Positions 54,957 to 63,877 are shown, counted from the first letter of the stretch. The stretch: DNA of 64,000 bases from Pareuzebyella sediminis (GCF_008367235.1 NZ_VTZS01000001.1:558001-622000); one strand, 5' to 3'. Notes: generated by a model from the letters alone, not told the origin. Translations and numbers: made by a program.

Positions 54957-55169
54957 ATGAAACGTTTCGATATTCCTATAATCTTAAAAAACAACCACTT
55001 AGACGTATATTTTATAATTAAAAGTGAATGGCCTTTTAATAGTGAATGGGAAAAATGGGTAACTCTTTTAACGGAAAATTTTGTAGTTCGCACATCGGTT
55101 GTAACCAACTATACAAAATTGTATCATGCCAATAGGGGATGCTTTATCTTTAATAGGGCTACTGTTTAA
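54957..55169 (+). CDS. Doubtful small ORF (70 aa)
   Basis: Starts ATG and encodes MKRFDIPIILKNNHLDVYFI ... HANRGCFIFNRATV. The composition is not absurd (several aromatics, WEKWVTLLTENF), but no motif, membrane segment or conserved neighbour supports it. It lies in the 599-base space between the oxidoreductase and the astacin-like gene, which otherwise shows nothing. Confidence 0.25.
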   Translation: MKRFDIPIILKNNHLDVYFIIKSEWPFNSEWEKWVTLLTENFVVRTSVVTNYTKLYHANRGCFIFNRATV

Positions 55170-55249
55170 ATGAATTGGCCGGTATCAGGCCACTTTGCGA
55201 CTTAAGCTAGAGTCGGCAAATCAAGTATACTAGACTAAACAACAAGACG

Positions 55250-56338
55250 ATGAAAAAGCAAAACGAGATATACTACTGTAACTTACCTCAAATGCCACTT
55301 AGAACGTTCGATATACCTATGGGGCCTTTAAGGATGGGTGCTATTCTTATGATGGCAAAAAAATGGGTGAACGGTACCAAGTTGAAATATGCCTTTTTTG
55401 AAGGAGACTCATTTTATACCCAGGTCACCAAAGAGAATGGTCAACAGTCCAAAATTTTTTGGAAAGGCACTACTGCGGAAAAAAATGCGGTTAGAAAAGC
55501 TTTTAAAAAATGGAAGAATCAAGATATCGGTCTGGAATTCGAAGAGACCGAAGACAGACTTGAAGCCATTATCCGGATCGGTTTCGCAAAAGGAGAGGGG
55601 TCGTGGTCCTATGTGGGGCGGGATGCTTGGGACATTCCGAAAGGTCAACGTACCATGAATTTTGGATGGGACATCATAGAAGATCAAGATACTATTTTGC
55701 ATGAAATAGGCCATGCCATGGGTTTTCCTCATGAACACCAGAACCCCAAGGCGGGTATCGTTTGGGACGAAGAAGCGGTGTACAATGCCTTAGCCGGTCC
55801 TCCCAATTATTGGTCTCGAGATAAGACATTCCATAATATTATCAGAAAGATTTCCCCAGATGAAGTTCAGGGTTCCAGCTGGGATCCCAATTCTATAATG
55901 CATTATCCTTTTGGGGCCAACATGATTATTTCTCCACCGGAGTACAAAAATGGTCTCAGTCCTGAAGACGGGCTTTCGCAGCGCGATGTCACGTGGGTAA
56001 AGCAGTTTTATCCCAAACTCGATAAAAGACGATTTATCGAGTTAAAGCCTTTTCGATCTGAGGTCATATCTTTGAATGCCGGTGATCAAATCAACCTTGA
56101 ATTCGAACCGGAAGAGTCTCGTACCTATACCATACGTACTTTTGGGGATATGGATACCGTTATGGTACTTTCAGAAATAATCGACGGGGAGAATGAGTAT
56201 TTGTCCGGTGATGATGATAGTGGGGAGGAGCGCAATTCCGTAATCAAAGAAAAGTTGCTGAACGGCAAGAAATATATTGTCAATATTCGCCTATACTATA
56301 AAACCAGCTCTGGCGATACATGTGTAATGGTTTATTAA
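55250..56338 (+). CDS. Astacin-like (M12A) zinc metalloprotease with C-terminal PPC-like domain, no signal peptide
   Basis: A 362-residue protease. The astacin zinc site is complete: HEIGHAMGFPHEHQN (three His plus catalytic Glu). The Met-turn is SIMHYPFGANM. Upstream, AVRKAFKKWKNQDIGLEFEE and TMNFGWD fit the M12A fold. The last ~95 residues (SEVISLNAGDQINLEFEPEE ... GKKYIVNIRLYY) resemble a pre-peptidase C-terminal beta-sandwich. The N-terminus MKKQNEIYYCNLPQMPLRTF is polar, with no Sec, Tat or lipobox signal, so either the protein stays inside or export is unconventional. Transcribed alone. A C-terminal T9SS signal is not evident. Confidence 0.88.
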   Translation: MKKQNEIYYCNLPQMPLRTFDIPMGPLRMGAILMMAKKWVNGTKLKYAFFEGDSFYTQVTKENGQQSKIFWKGTTAEKNAVRKAFKKWKNQDIGLEFEETEDRLEAIIRIGFAKGEGSWSYVGRDAWDIPKGQRTMNFGWDIIEDQDTILHEIGHAMGFPHEHQNPKAGIVWDEEAVYNALAGPPNYWSRDKTFHNIIRKISPDEVQGSSWDPNSIMHYPFGANMIISPPEYKNGLSPEDGLSQRDVTWVKQFYPKLDKRRFIELKPFRSEVISLNAGDQINLEFEPEESRTYTIRTFGDMDTVMVLSEIIDGENEYLSGDDDSGEERNSVIKEKLLNGKKYIVNIRLYYKTSSGDTCVMVY

Positions 56339-56392
56339 GCCCAATGATCAAATCTTTGCAAAGGCGGCAAAACGTACTGAAGGCAAATGCAG

Positions 56393-56956
56393 TTAAAGTT
56401 GAAATTCTTCGTTATTATGGTCCTCGACCTTTGAGTTGTTTACTGGCAAAATATCTTTAAGAATATACGCCACTACAATGACGATTCCTAAACATAACAA
56501 TGGTATGGAGAATTGCCAATCTAAAATATTGAGAATGCTTCCGGCTATGATCGCTAGGGTGCCGATAACCATAATGGAGTTCCACACGACTCGGGCGAAG
56601 TTATTCTTTCTTTTACGGTTCTCATCCAAGAAATATGCGGTTCCTTCCATTACAAACCAAATAATAAAAGTGATTGCCGTAATAACTTGTAGCAGAAATG
56701 CGTGCGGTAGGTCTGATACTTGAAATATACCGTTAAGGGCCCAAGATAAAATCAGTATTAGCTTGTTGTAGTCTAAAAAGGTTTTCGATGTCTTTTTCCA
56801 AAAACGAACGGTATATATGATAGCCGTACTAGAAAATGCCAATAATAGAATTTCTTCAGAATACGACCATTGTAAGATGCTGGATAACATGCCAAACAGA
56901 ACCATTGCAATTGAAATTCTAAATGGGGCCTTTAAAATTTTTTTTGATGTTGACAT
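56393..56956 (-). CDS. Hypothetical integral membrane protein
   Basis: A 187-residue protein that I do not recognise. It has five or six hydrophobic helices (for example ISIAMVLFGMLSSILQW and SIPLLCLGIVIVVAYIL) and an acidic C-terminus. The N-terminal KILKAPFRISIAMVLFGML recalls small GldL-like or DUF membrane proteins of Flavobacteriia, but without confirmation I assign no function. It follows the Cys-His protein gene by 15 bases on the same strand, so the two are probably one transcript. Confidence 0.7.
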   Translation of the reverse strand: MSTSKKILKAPFRISIAMVLFGMLSSILQWSYSEEILLLAFSSTAIIYTVRFWKKTSKTFLDYNKLILILSWALNGIFQVSDLPHAFLLQVITAITFIIWFVMEGTAYFLDENRKRKNNFARVVWNSIMVIGTLAIIAGSILNILDWQFSIPLLCLGIVIVVAYILKDILPVNNSKVEDHNNEEFQL

Positions 56957-56971
56957 GATCTTTTTTTTTAG

Positions 56972-57415
56972 TTAAATCGCCTTTAAATGCACGCGTAAAC
57001 CATCTATTATTCCCAGAATATTAGTGACGGTCTCTTTGAGATAGTGCTTTATTAAAACGTGGGGTATGCGAATGGTCGTGAACCCGTTTTTAAACGAATG
57101 CATAGTTTTCTCAAGATCATTTATCGCCTGTTCGTGGGTCAACATATTATATTCAGAATCAATAATAATATTGAGTTTCACTCGGGATATGGCGATATCG
57201 ATCGACTTTGTACCATCCCACCATTCAAGCATGGCGGTTACGCCGGCATCCTTTAGGCCATAGTACAATTGTATCGCTTCTTTAGGGGTGTTGCGCTTCT
57301 CGATTAGTACCATCATACGGTTAACATGTTCCGAACAAAGTTCTACACCAAGATTATCCATTGAGACCTTGTGGTCTTGATAATCGAGTTTTTTATTACA
57401 TTCTATGCAGGTCAT
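56972..57415 (-). CDS. Hypothetical protein with N-terminal Cys-His cluster, possible PD-(D/E)XK-like fold
   Basis: A 147-residue protein. The start MTCIECNKKLDYQDHKVSMD and ELCSEHVNRM give a probable zinc site (CxxC ... C..H). The rest (KSIDIAISRVKLNIIIDSEY ... HSFKNGFTTIRIPHVLIKHY) has the strand-helix pattern of DUF559/Vsr-like endonucleases, in which 'KLxIxID' precedes a strand ending in a surface-exposed strand-loop. The expected catalytic Glu-x-Lys is not clear, so activity is doubtful. It lies upstream of the membrane protein gene and is probably co-transcribed with it. Confidence 0.6.
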   Translation of the reverse strand: MTCIECNKKLDYQDHKVSMDNLGVELCSEHVNRMMVLIEKRNTPKEAIQLYYGLKDAGVTAMLEWWDGTKSIDIAISRVKLNIIIDSEYNMLTHEQAINDLEKTMHSFKNGFTTIRIPHVLIKHYLKETVTNILGIIDGLRVHLKAI

Positions 57416-57690
57416 TAAGTAGGTTCATTTTATCCTGATTTACATCGGGAACGTTAGATTTGGGATAATAATAACCGTAGTTTTTTACGAATAGTATAAA
57501 GTTTCGATATATGGCACCCCAGTTTTAGACGAACGGCATTTTTTTAGATAAACGACATTTAAAAGTGTTAAAAGTGTTGTGAAAATCAAGATAGGCCACT
57601 GACGAAAAGGCAAGCGAATAAGCTAGGGGAATACGAGCCATAGTAGCTTAATTTATCTACATTTAGTATCATAATAAATGATTGGGCAAT

Positions 57691-58875
57691 ATGTTTAAAA
57701 ATATAGGGCCGGGAGTATTGGTGGCCGCTGCTTTTATAGGACCTGGTACAGTAACTTCTTGCACATTGGCTGGTGTCGAGTATGGTTATGGGCTTTTATG
57801 GGCCATGCTGCTTTCGGTTCTAGCTACCCTTTTTATGCAAGAAATGTCGGCTCGATTGGGCATAATCACCCAAAGTGGATTAGCAGATGCAGTCAATAGT
57901 GAAGTACAATTTCCATTTCTTAAATACTTCATTTTCGGTGCTATTTTCAGTGCTATAGTGATTGGAAATGCGGCATATGAAGGAGGTAATATTGGAGGAG
58001 GCACTTTGGGGCTAGAAGCTATTTTCGGCATAACGTACGCACCTTACTACCCATTTGTCGTAGCAACTTTCGTTTTCACACTATTGATTATAGGCAATTA
58101 TAAAATACTTGAAAAAGTCTTTATACTACTGGTACTTCTTATGAGTATTTCCTTTATTGTAGCCGCCATTATTACCCAACCGAATATCGAACAGGTATTA
58201 GAAGGTCTTTTTATACCTAAGGTACCCGAAAAAAGTATGCTGATGATTGCGGCTTTAGTAGGCACTACCATTGTACCCTACAATCTGTTCCTTCATGCTT
58301 CGCTGGCCCATGAAAAATGGAAGTCTCCCAATGATTTGAAAATGGCGAGGAGGGACAGTCTATGGTCAATTGGACTTGGAGGTCTTGTTTCAATGGCGGT
58401 AATCATTTCAGCCGCCGCTTTAAAGGATACCCAAATAACGAATGCCATAGATATGGCTAAGGGTCTAGAACCCCTTTATGGTAATTTGGCCAAATACTTT
58501 ATGGGAATCGGACTTTTTGCAGCGGGTATTACTTCCGCCATTACCGCTCCTTTGGCTGCTGCATATGTGGCAAATAGCTGTTTCAATTGGAAATCCGGTT
58601 TAGCCGGATTTAAATTTAGGGCGGTATGGTTACTTATTTTGATATTGGGTTTAGCATTCACCTCCTTGGGTTTTAGGCCTGTAACCGTTATAAAATTTGC
58701 ACAGGTGGCAAATGGAATTTTGCTTCCGGTGATAGCCATTTTCCTGTTATGGGCTGTAAGTAGAGGTTCTATTATGGGAAGATATACGAATAGTTCTTTG
58801 CAAAATATAGTAGGTCTAATTATAATTGTTTTGGTAATGATTCTAGGAGTAAAGATTGTATGGACTGTTTTCTAA
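57691..58875 (+). CDS. Nramp-family transporter lacking canonical metal ligands, linked to pxpABC
   Basis: A 394-residue membrane protein with about eleven helices. It is clearly Nramp-like: FKNIGPGVLVAAAFIGPGTV opens TM1 and ALVGTTIVPYNLFLHASLAH is TM6. In metal-transporting Nramps TM1 carries DPGN and TM6 A-x-x-M-P-H, the metal ligands. Here TM1 reads GPGT and TM6 reads T-T-I-V-P-Y, so Asp, Asn and Met are all missing. It is followed at about 110 bases by pxpA, pxpB and pxpC, as in the ycsG-ycsF-kip arrangement of Bacillus. It may import 5-oxoproline or a related substrate rather than Mn2+; this is inference. The ATG at 57691 is chosen over a TTG three codons earlier. Confidence 0.85.
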   Translation: MFKNIGPGVLVAAAFIGPGTVTSCTLAGVEYGYGLLWAMLLSVLATLFMQEMSARLGIITQSGLADAVNSEVQFPFLKYFIFGAIFSAIVIGNAAYEGGNIGGGTLGLEAIFGITYAPYYPFVVATFVFTLLIIGNYKILEKVFILLVLLMSISFIVAAIITQPNIEQVLEGLFIPKVPEKSMLMIAALVGTTIVPYNLFLHASLAHEKWKSPNDLKMARRDSLWSIGLGGLVSMAVIISAAALKDTQITNAIDMAKGLEPLYGNLAKYFMGIGLFAAGITSAITAPLAAAYVANSCFNWKSGLAGFKFRAVWLLILILGLAFTSLGFRPVTVIKFAQVANGILLPVIAIFLLWAVSRGSIMGRYTNSSLQNIVGLIIIVLVMILGVKIVWTVF

Positions 58876-58985
58876 TGCTCAGGTTTTTTTGATAAAGGAA
58901 GATGTGTTAAGAATAGAAAGGATAATTTGGTTATTTGAAACTTACCCTAAAGGTTGAAAAATCGGTTTAATTAACTAGAACTATT

Positions 58986-59735
58986 ATGGTAACAGATTTC
59001 ACAGAGATAGATATTAATTGCGATGTTGGTGAGGGTTTGGATAATGAGGGGCAGTTGATGCCTCTAATTTCATCCTGCAATATTGCCTGCGGAGGTCATG
59101 CGGGCGATAGAGCGTCAATGACTAAGGTAATTGGTTTGGCTAAACAAAATCATGTGAGAATAGGGGCTCACCCTTCATACCCGGATAAAGAAAACTTTGG
59201 AAGGGTCTCTATCCCTATTTCAGACACCAAACTGATTGAAAGTATTGAACGGCAAATAAACGATTTGAAGCATATAGCTGAGGAGGAAAAGGTACAGATT
59301 CACCATATAAAGGCTCATGGTGCGCTTTATAATGATATGGCCAAAAGTGAATCGCTTTCAAAAGTCTTTTTAGAAGCTGTAAAAGCGTTTAGAAGTGAAA
59401 CGTTTCTTTATGTTCCCTATGCATCGGCTATAGCCAAGATAGCTTTGCAGAAAAATTTTAAGTTGCGGTATGAGGCTTTTGCAGATCGCAATTATAATGA
59501 AGACCTCAGTTTGGTCCCGAGAAATAAGAATGAAGCGCTCATACACTCTCCTGAACAAGTTCTTGAACATATTCTTGGTATGCTTGCACATAATAGGGTT
59601 CGGACCATAGAGGGTCGGTTTGTAAAAATTTTGGCAGATACTTTTTGTATTCATGGTGACAACATTTTGGCATTTGAAATAGTATCGTATCTTACCAAAG
59701 CTTTACCGGACCATAATATACATATCAAAAAGTGA
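58986..59735 (+). CDS. pxpA: 5-oxoprolinase subunit A (LamB/YcsF family)
   Basis: A 249-residue subunit of the ATP-dependent bacterial 5-oxoprolinase PxpABC, which opens 5-oxoproline to glutamate. The signature opening is IDINCDVGEGLDNEGQLMPL, then SSCNIACGGHAGDRASM, IGAHPSYPDKENFGR, HIKAHGALYNDMA and ADRNYNEDLSLVPR. It is full length (family 245-255). Its stop overlaps the start of pxpB (GTGA), so translation is coupled. Confidence 0.95.
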   Translation: MVTDFTEIDINCDVGEGLDNEGQLMPLISSCNIACGGHAGDRASMTKVIGLAKQNHVRIGAHPSYPDKENFGRVSIPISDTKLIESIERQINDLKHIAEEEKVQIHHIKAHGALYNDMAKSESLSKVFLEAVKAFRSETFLYVPYASAIAKIALQKNFKLRYEAFADRNYNEDLSLVPRNKNEALIHSPEQVLEHILGMLAHNRVRTIEGRFVKILADTFCIHGDNILAFEIVSYLTKALPDHNIHIKK

Positions 59736-60469
59736 ATACTTATTCCATATCCATACGACCTTTTGGAGTACATGCCATTTTAATCGAATGGCCCAATGAA
59801 GTAGCGGAAGACATATTGAACGACATTCTTAAATTCACCCAATTTATTCTTGAGCAAAAGCTTAAGAACGAAAATTGGGAGATTGTTCCCGCATATAACT
59901 CGGTGACCTTAATTCATCGGGATAAGCCCATCGCTTTCGATAGTTTTAAACAACAACTGCTCGATTGGTACGGGGAGGAAAAAACCATAGTCGCTAAAGA
60001 GCGTTTTCTTTGGAGGCTGCCGGTGTGCTACGATCTTGAATTCGGGATTGACCTTGAGGAAGTATCCGGCAGATTGGGCCTAGGTATTGAAGAAATTATA
60101 AAATTGCATACCGCCCATGCGTATACGGTATTCGGTATTGGATTTTTACCCGGCTTTATGTATCTCGGAGGTCTTCCAAAGGCTTTGGAAATACCCAGAA
60201 AGTCACATCCCAGACCAAAGGTAATCAAAGGTTCAGTAGGCCTTGCGGCCAAACAAACGGGTGTTTATCCTCAAGAATCGCCCGGTGGTTGGAATATTAT
60301 TGGTAACTGTTCGGTACCGATGTTCGATCCCCAAAAAAAAGAACCCTGTTTTATTAGCGTGGGTGACAAGGTGCAATTTTATCCCATTGAAAGGGCAGAA
60401 TATGATCTTCATAAAATTGAAGGGGAAGTAGGTATCTATAAGATTGAAAAAACGAAAATCGATGCTTAA
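59732..60469 (+). CDS. pxpB: 5-oxoprolinase subunit B (KipI/allophanate hydrolase subunit 1 family)
   Basis: A 245-residue subunit. Family segments are ISIRPFGVHAILIEWPNEVA, RLPVCYDLEFGIDLEEVSGR, HTAHAYTVFGIGFLPGFMYL, and the ATP-related GSVGLAAKQTGVYPQESPGG. It starts at GTG 59732, inside the pxpA stop, with no better ATG. The 3' end overlaps pxpC by eight bases (ATGCTTAA). Confidence 0.94.
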   Translation: MNTYSISIRPFGVHAILIEWPNEVAEDILNDILKFTQFILEQKLKNENWEIVPAYNSVTLIHRDKPIAFDSFKQQLLDWYGEEKTIVAKERFLWRLPVCYDLEFGIDLEEVSGRLGLGIEEIIKLHTAHAYTVFGIGFLPGFMYLGGLPKALEIPRKSHPRPKVIKGSVGLAAKQTGVYPQESPGGWNIIGNCSVPMFDPQKKEPCFISVGDKVQFYPIERAEYDLHKIEGEVGIYKIEKTKIDA

Positions 60470-61301
60470 GCTATTGAAATCCGGTCTTTTTACCACGATT
60501 CAAGATGGTGGGCGATATGGCTATCTAAACAAGGGTGTTCCGGTAGCTGGTTACATGGATACCTTTTCTGCTAAAAAAGTCAATATGCTTTTAGAGAACA
60601 AAGAAGATGCTGCTGTGCTGGAAATAACGATGACTGGACCGACGCTATTGTTCGAAGAAGAAACATTTATTAGTCTTGGTGGTGCCCAATTCTCTGCAAC
60701 TCTAAACAATAAACCAGTACCGTATTATAAGGTTGTAAAAATAGAAAAAGGTGATATTCTCTCCTATGGAAAATTGGAAAAAGGGTTTCGAAGCTATTTA
60801 GGTATTAAAAATGGTTTTCAATCGCCCGAAGTGTTAGGAAGTCGCTCTTTTTTCTTGTCGATTACCCAAAAAAACCATTGTAAGGATGGCGACACCCTAG
60901 CCTATAAACCTTATACATCTTTTGCACCAAAAATTTCGGAACTAAAGGTAGATTCCTTTTTGGACGAAACAGTATTGAAAGTTACCCCTGGGCCAGAATA
61001 TGGCCTGCTTACCGATAAGCAACTAGAATCGCTTTTCGTGCACGAATTTAGTATTTCGAATGAGAATAATCGAATGGCCTATCAATTAGAGGAAAAAATT
61101 TTGGGTCATGAAATTTCAATGCTGACGTCTGCCACTTTACCGGGAACTGTACAATTGACACCTATAGGTAAGTTGATCATTTTAATGAAGGATGGACAGA
61201 CCACTGGGGGCTATCCAAGAATTTTACAACTATCGGACAAGGCTATATCTATATTGGCACAGAAGAAATTCGGTGACTTAATTTCTTTCAAGCTGACTTA
61301 G
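60462..61301 (+). CDS. pxpC: 5-oxoprolinase subunit C (KipA/allophanate hydrolase subunit 2 family)
   Basis: A 279-residue subunit. Typical segments are LKSGLFTTIQDGGRYGYLNK and GVPVAGYMDTFSAKKVNMLL at the N-terminus, AVLEITMTGPTLLFE in the middle and LPGTVQLTPIGKLIILMKDG near the end. I chose ATG 60462 (MLKLLKSGLF), which overlaps the pxpB stop by eight bases; an upstream TTG adds only six residues. It ends the pxpABC operon. Confidence 0.94.
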   Translation: MLKLLKSGLFTTIQDGGRYGYLNKGVPVAGYMDTFSAKKVNMLLENKEDAAVLEITMTGPTLLFEEETFISLGGAQFSATLNNKPVPYYKVVKIEKGDILSYGKLEKGFRSYLGIKNGFQSPEVLGSRSFFLSITQKNHCKDGDTLAYKPYTSFAPKISELKVDSFLDETVLKVTPGPEYGLLTDKQLESLFVHEFSISNENNRMAYQLEEKILGHEISMLTSATLPGTVQLTPIGKLIILMKDGQTTGGYPRILQLSDKAISILAQKKFGDLISFKLT

Positions 61302-61361
61302 AGTATTTTCTCTATCGTTCTGACCTGTTTTTGGCACATTTGCGATTTATGCCAGTACGAA

Positions 61362-61603
61362 CTATGTATCGGAGACCAAACTTTCAAAAACAAGATTTTT
61401 GATGTCTTTGAACAGGTAAACCCGAAGCGTATCTTCAAAAGCATCAATTTCATTTCTAGACGTTTCAGCGCATTTGTTCATAAAAACGATTTCTCTTGTC
61501 TTATGGCTTTCAAAAATTGAAATCTTCCTAAATCGATTTGTCGGCGTGAAAAGCCCACGCGAACTTCCGGTAAACTTGTGGTCATTCCACCAATTCCTCG
61601 ATT
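61362..61603 (-). pseudogene. Start-less coding remnant
   Basis: About 80 codons read open on the minus strand from just after a TAG, with no start near the beginning, to a TAG at 61362. The product has strongly protein-like composition (NWWNDHKFTGSSRGLFTPTN, RFRKISIFESHKTREIVFMN, FEDTLRVYLFKDIKNLVFES). I do not recognise the family. It looks like the 3' end of a gene whose 5' part has been lost or frameshifted. Confidence 0.35.
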
Positions 61604-61871
61604 GCTAGGCGAATCATACTATTGATATAAGTTTATAGCAATATATTGGTTCTTAGCATTCCGCTTAAAACCTAGTGGGCAATGGTACTTTGTTTCGAGT
61701 CATTGCTTGAATCCGATTGGTATTATCTAAGATGAAACATAGCAACAATAGAGTTGGCAAGATTACGGAGAGCGCATAAAGTATGAGGGTAGGCTTGCTT
61801 ATAATTTTTTTCGGATTAGTACATCCAAACCAAGAAAATGGAAATCAAAGGTTGAAACCTCTAAAAAAGAG

Positions 61872-61902
61872 TTTGTCGAGCAGAATATTTTATTTAATAT
61901 TG
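61872..61902 (+). promoter_or_regulatory. Candidate promoter of the ilv leader
   Basis: TTTG at 61872-61875, exactly 19 bases, then TAATATTG at 61895-61902: one mismatch from the Bacteroidota consensus TTTG-N19-TAnnTTTG. Transcription would begin at or about the leader-peptide ATG (61907). Confidence 0.5.
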
Positions 61903-61906
61903 TTTT

Positions 61907-61963
61907 ATGAAAAGTAAGTTTTTTTCGGTCAATGTGATTTGTGTCGTTCCCAATAGGGTGTGA
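61907..61963 (+). CDS. Putative branched-chain amino-acid leader peptide
   Basis: An 18-residue frame, MKSKFFSVNVICVVPNRV, with ATG and TGA. Six of 18 residues are branched-chain (five Val, one Ile), including a Val-Val pair. It ends 19 bases before the left arm of the terminator hairpin and about 240 bases upstream of ilvD. This is the arrangement of a ribosome-mediated attenuator for ilv genes. There is no independent evidence of translation. Confidence 0.45.
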   Translation: MKSKFFSVNVICVVPNRV

Positions 61964-61982
61964 TACGGATTTCTATCGACTT

Positions 61983-62030
61983 TAGAGGCCTGTATCTAAG
62001 TTTTTCTTGATACAGGCCTCTACTTTTATA
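61983..62030 (+). terminator. Candidate attenuator hairpin upstream of ilvD
   Basis: 14-bp perfect stem TAGAGGCCTGTATC / GATACAGGCCTCTA with a 12-base loop, followed by a short U-rich run (CTTTTATA). The left arm's GTATC (61992-61996) could instead pair with GATAC at 61962-61966, which overlaps the leader stop codon, giving a weak alternative structure. Confidence 0.7.
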
Positions 62031-62200
62031 TAGATTTGAATGTGATAAAATATAATACTTATATTATTGATAATCAATATTTTATGTAAATAATATAGGT
62101 ATTGGCTTTAGATAGGTTAGAACTGTTAAAATAAATCGGAGCTATAAATCTATATTTTTGATATGATATAATAAAAGTATACCAAACACATCTACATTTC

Positions 62201-63877
62201 ATGGAATTGAATAAGTATAGTAAAAATGTGACCCAAGACCCAACCCAACCGGCTTCACAGGCCATGTTGTATGCTCTCGGGCTTACTGAGGAAGATTTGA
62301 AAAAACCTTTTATAGGTATTGGAAGTACGGGCTACGAAGGCAATCCCTGCAATATGCACTTGAACGATTTGGCGCAAGAAGTAAAGAAGGGAACCCACGA
62401 AGAAAATTTAGTCGGTTTAGTTTTCAATACAATCGGGGTAAGTGACGGTATATCGATGGGTACGTATGGCATGCGTTATTCCCTACCTTCCCGAGATCTT
62501 ATTGCTGATTCAATGGAAACTGTTGTTCAGGCAATGAATTATGATGGACTGGTAACTGTGGTAGGTTGTGATAAAAATATGCCCGGTGCCCTTATGGCCA
62601 TGATTCGCTTGAATAGACCTTCCGTGTTGGTTTATGGGGGTACCATTGCCTCAGGTTGCTATAAAGACAAGAAGTTGGATGTGGTCTCAGCTTTCGAGGC
62701 ATGGGGCGAGAAGGTGGCAGGAACTATGAGCGAAACCGATTTTAAGGGAGTGATTCAAAACGCTTGTCCAGGAGCGGGAGCTTGCGGGGGTATGTATACC
62801 GCAAACACTATGGCCTCGGCCATTGAGGCCTTGGGTATGGCAATGCCCTATAATTCGTCCAATCCGGCTACGGGAAAGGAAAAACAACAAGACGCCATTA
62901 ATTCCGGTAAAGCTTTACGTTATTTACTGGAAAACGACATAAAACCAAGTGATATTATCACGAAAAAATCTTTCGAGAATGCGATACGTTTGCTCACACT
63001 TTTAGGGGGGTCGACCAACGCGGTACTGCATTTTTTGGCTATCGCTAAAGCTGCGAATGTCACCTTTGGCTTAGATGATTTTCAAAAAATAAGTGATAGT
63101 ACTCCTTTTTTAGCTGATTTAAAACCGAGCGGAAAATATTTAATGGAAGATCTTCACCGTGTGGGCGGTACCCCCGCAGTCATGAAGTTCATGCTAGATA
63201 ACGGAATGCTACATGGCGATTGTTTGACCATTACAGGAAAAACGGTAGCGGAGAATTTGGCTGAATTGCCCGGTTTACAGGAAGGACAGGAAGTGGTGAA
63301 GCCCTTAAGCGCCCCTATCAAGAAAACGGGACATTTAAGAATCCTTTATGGCAATTTGGCCGAAAAAGGAGCGGTTGCAAAAATAACCGGTAAGGAGGGA
63401 CTTTATTTTTCAGGTCCGGCCAAAGTGTATGACGATGAGTTCAAGGCCAATGCCGGTATAGGTAAAGGCGAAGTAAAAAAGGGTGATGTAGTCGTAATTC
63501 GCTATGAAGGCCCCAAAGGAGGCCCGGGCATGCCGGAAATGTTAAAACCTACTTCTGCCATAATGGGTGCTGGTTTGGGAAAGGATGTGGCGCTGATTAC
63601 CGATGGAAGATTCTCTGGAGGCACCCATGGGTTTGTGGTAGGTCACGTCTGCCCAGAGGCACAGGAGGGAGGTACGATAGGTCTTTTAAAAGATGGTGAT
63701 ATGATCACTATCGATGCTGAGCTAAACAAAATCTCAGTGGATTTGACGGATGAGGAACTGACGGAAAGGCGAAAAAATTGGAAGCAACCTGATTTAAAGG
63801 TCAAAAGAGGAAGTCTCTATAAATATGCAAAAACGGTATCATCAGCTTCTGAAGGCTGTGTTACCGACGAAATCTGA
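62201..63877 (+). CDS. ilvD: Dihydroxy-acid dehydratase
   Basis: A 558-residue Fe-S dehydratase, the penultimate step of valine and isoleucine synthesis (and of leucine via 2-ketoisovalerate). Cluster and substrate signatures are [66 protein letters not shown], and [18 protein letters not shown]. It is full length and intact. It is followed 56 bases later by ilvB in the same direction, so it heads an ilv operon. Control by attenuation is suggested by the upstream leader. Confidence 0.97.
   Translation: MELNKYSKNVTQDPTQPASQAMLYALGLTEEDLKKPFIGIGSTGYEGNPCNMHLNDLAQEVKKGTHEENLVGLVFNTIGVSDGISMGTYGMRYSLPSRDLIADSMETVVQAMNYDGLVTVVGCDKNMPGALMAMIRLNRPSVLVYGGTIASGCYKDKKLDVVSAFEAWGEKVAGTMSETDFKGVIQNACPGAGACGGMYTANTMASAIEALGMAMPYNSSNPATGKEKQQDAINSGKALRYLLENDIKPSDIITKKSFENAIRLLTLLGGSTNAVLHFLAIAKAANVTFGLDDFQKISDSTPFLADLKPSGKYLMEDLHRVGGTPAVMKFMLDNGMLHGDCLTITGKTVAENLAELPGLQEGQEVVKPLSAPIKKTGHLRILYGNLAEKGAVAKITGKEGLYFSGPAKVYDDEFKANAGIGKGEVKKGDVVVIRYEGPKGGPGMPEMLKPTSAIMGAGLGKDVALITDGRFSGGTHGFVVGHVCPEAQEGGTIGLLKDGDMITIDAELNKISVDLTDEELTERRKNWKQPDLKVKRGSLYKYAKTVSSASEGCVTDEI

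Larger units (their letters stand above)
61302..62200. other. 899-base intergenic region upstream of ilvD
   Basis: It contains a minus-strand coding remnant (61362-61603), a candidate promoter (61872-61902), a leader peptide (61907-61963) and a terminator hairpin (61983-62030). After the hairpin the DNA is very AT-rich, with an additional exact TAnnTTTG match (TATTTTTG, 62153-62160) 41 bases before ilvD that could be a second, unattenuated promoter, but no TTG sits 19 bases upstream of it. Confidence 0.55.
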
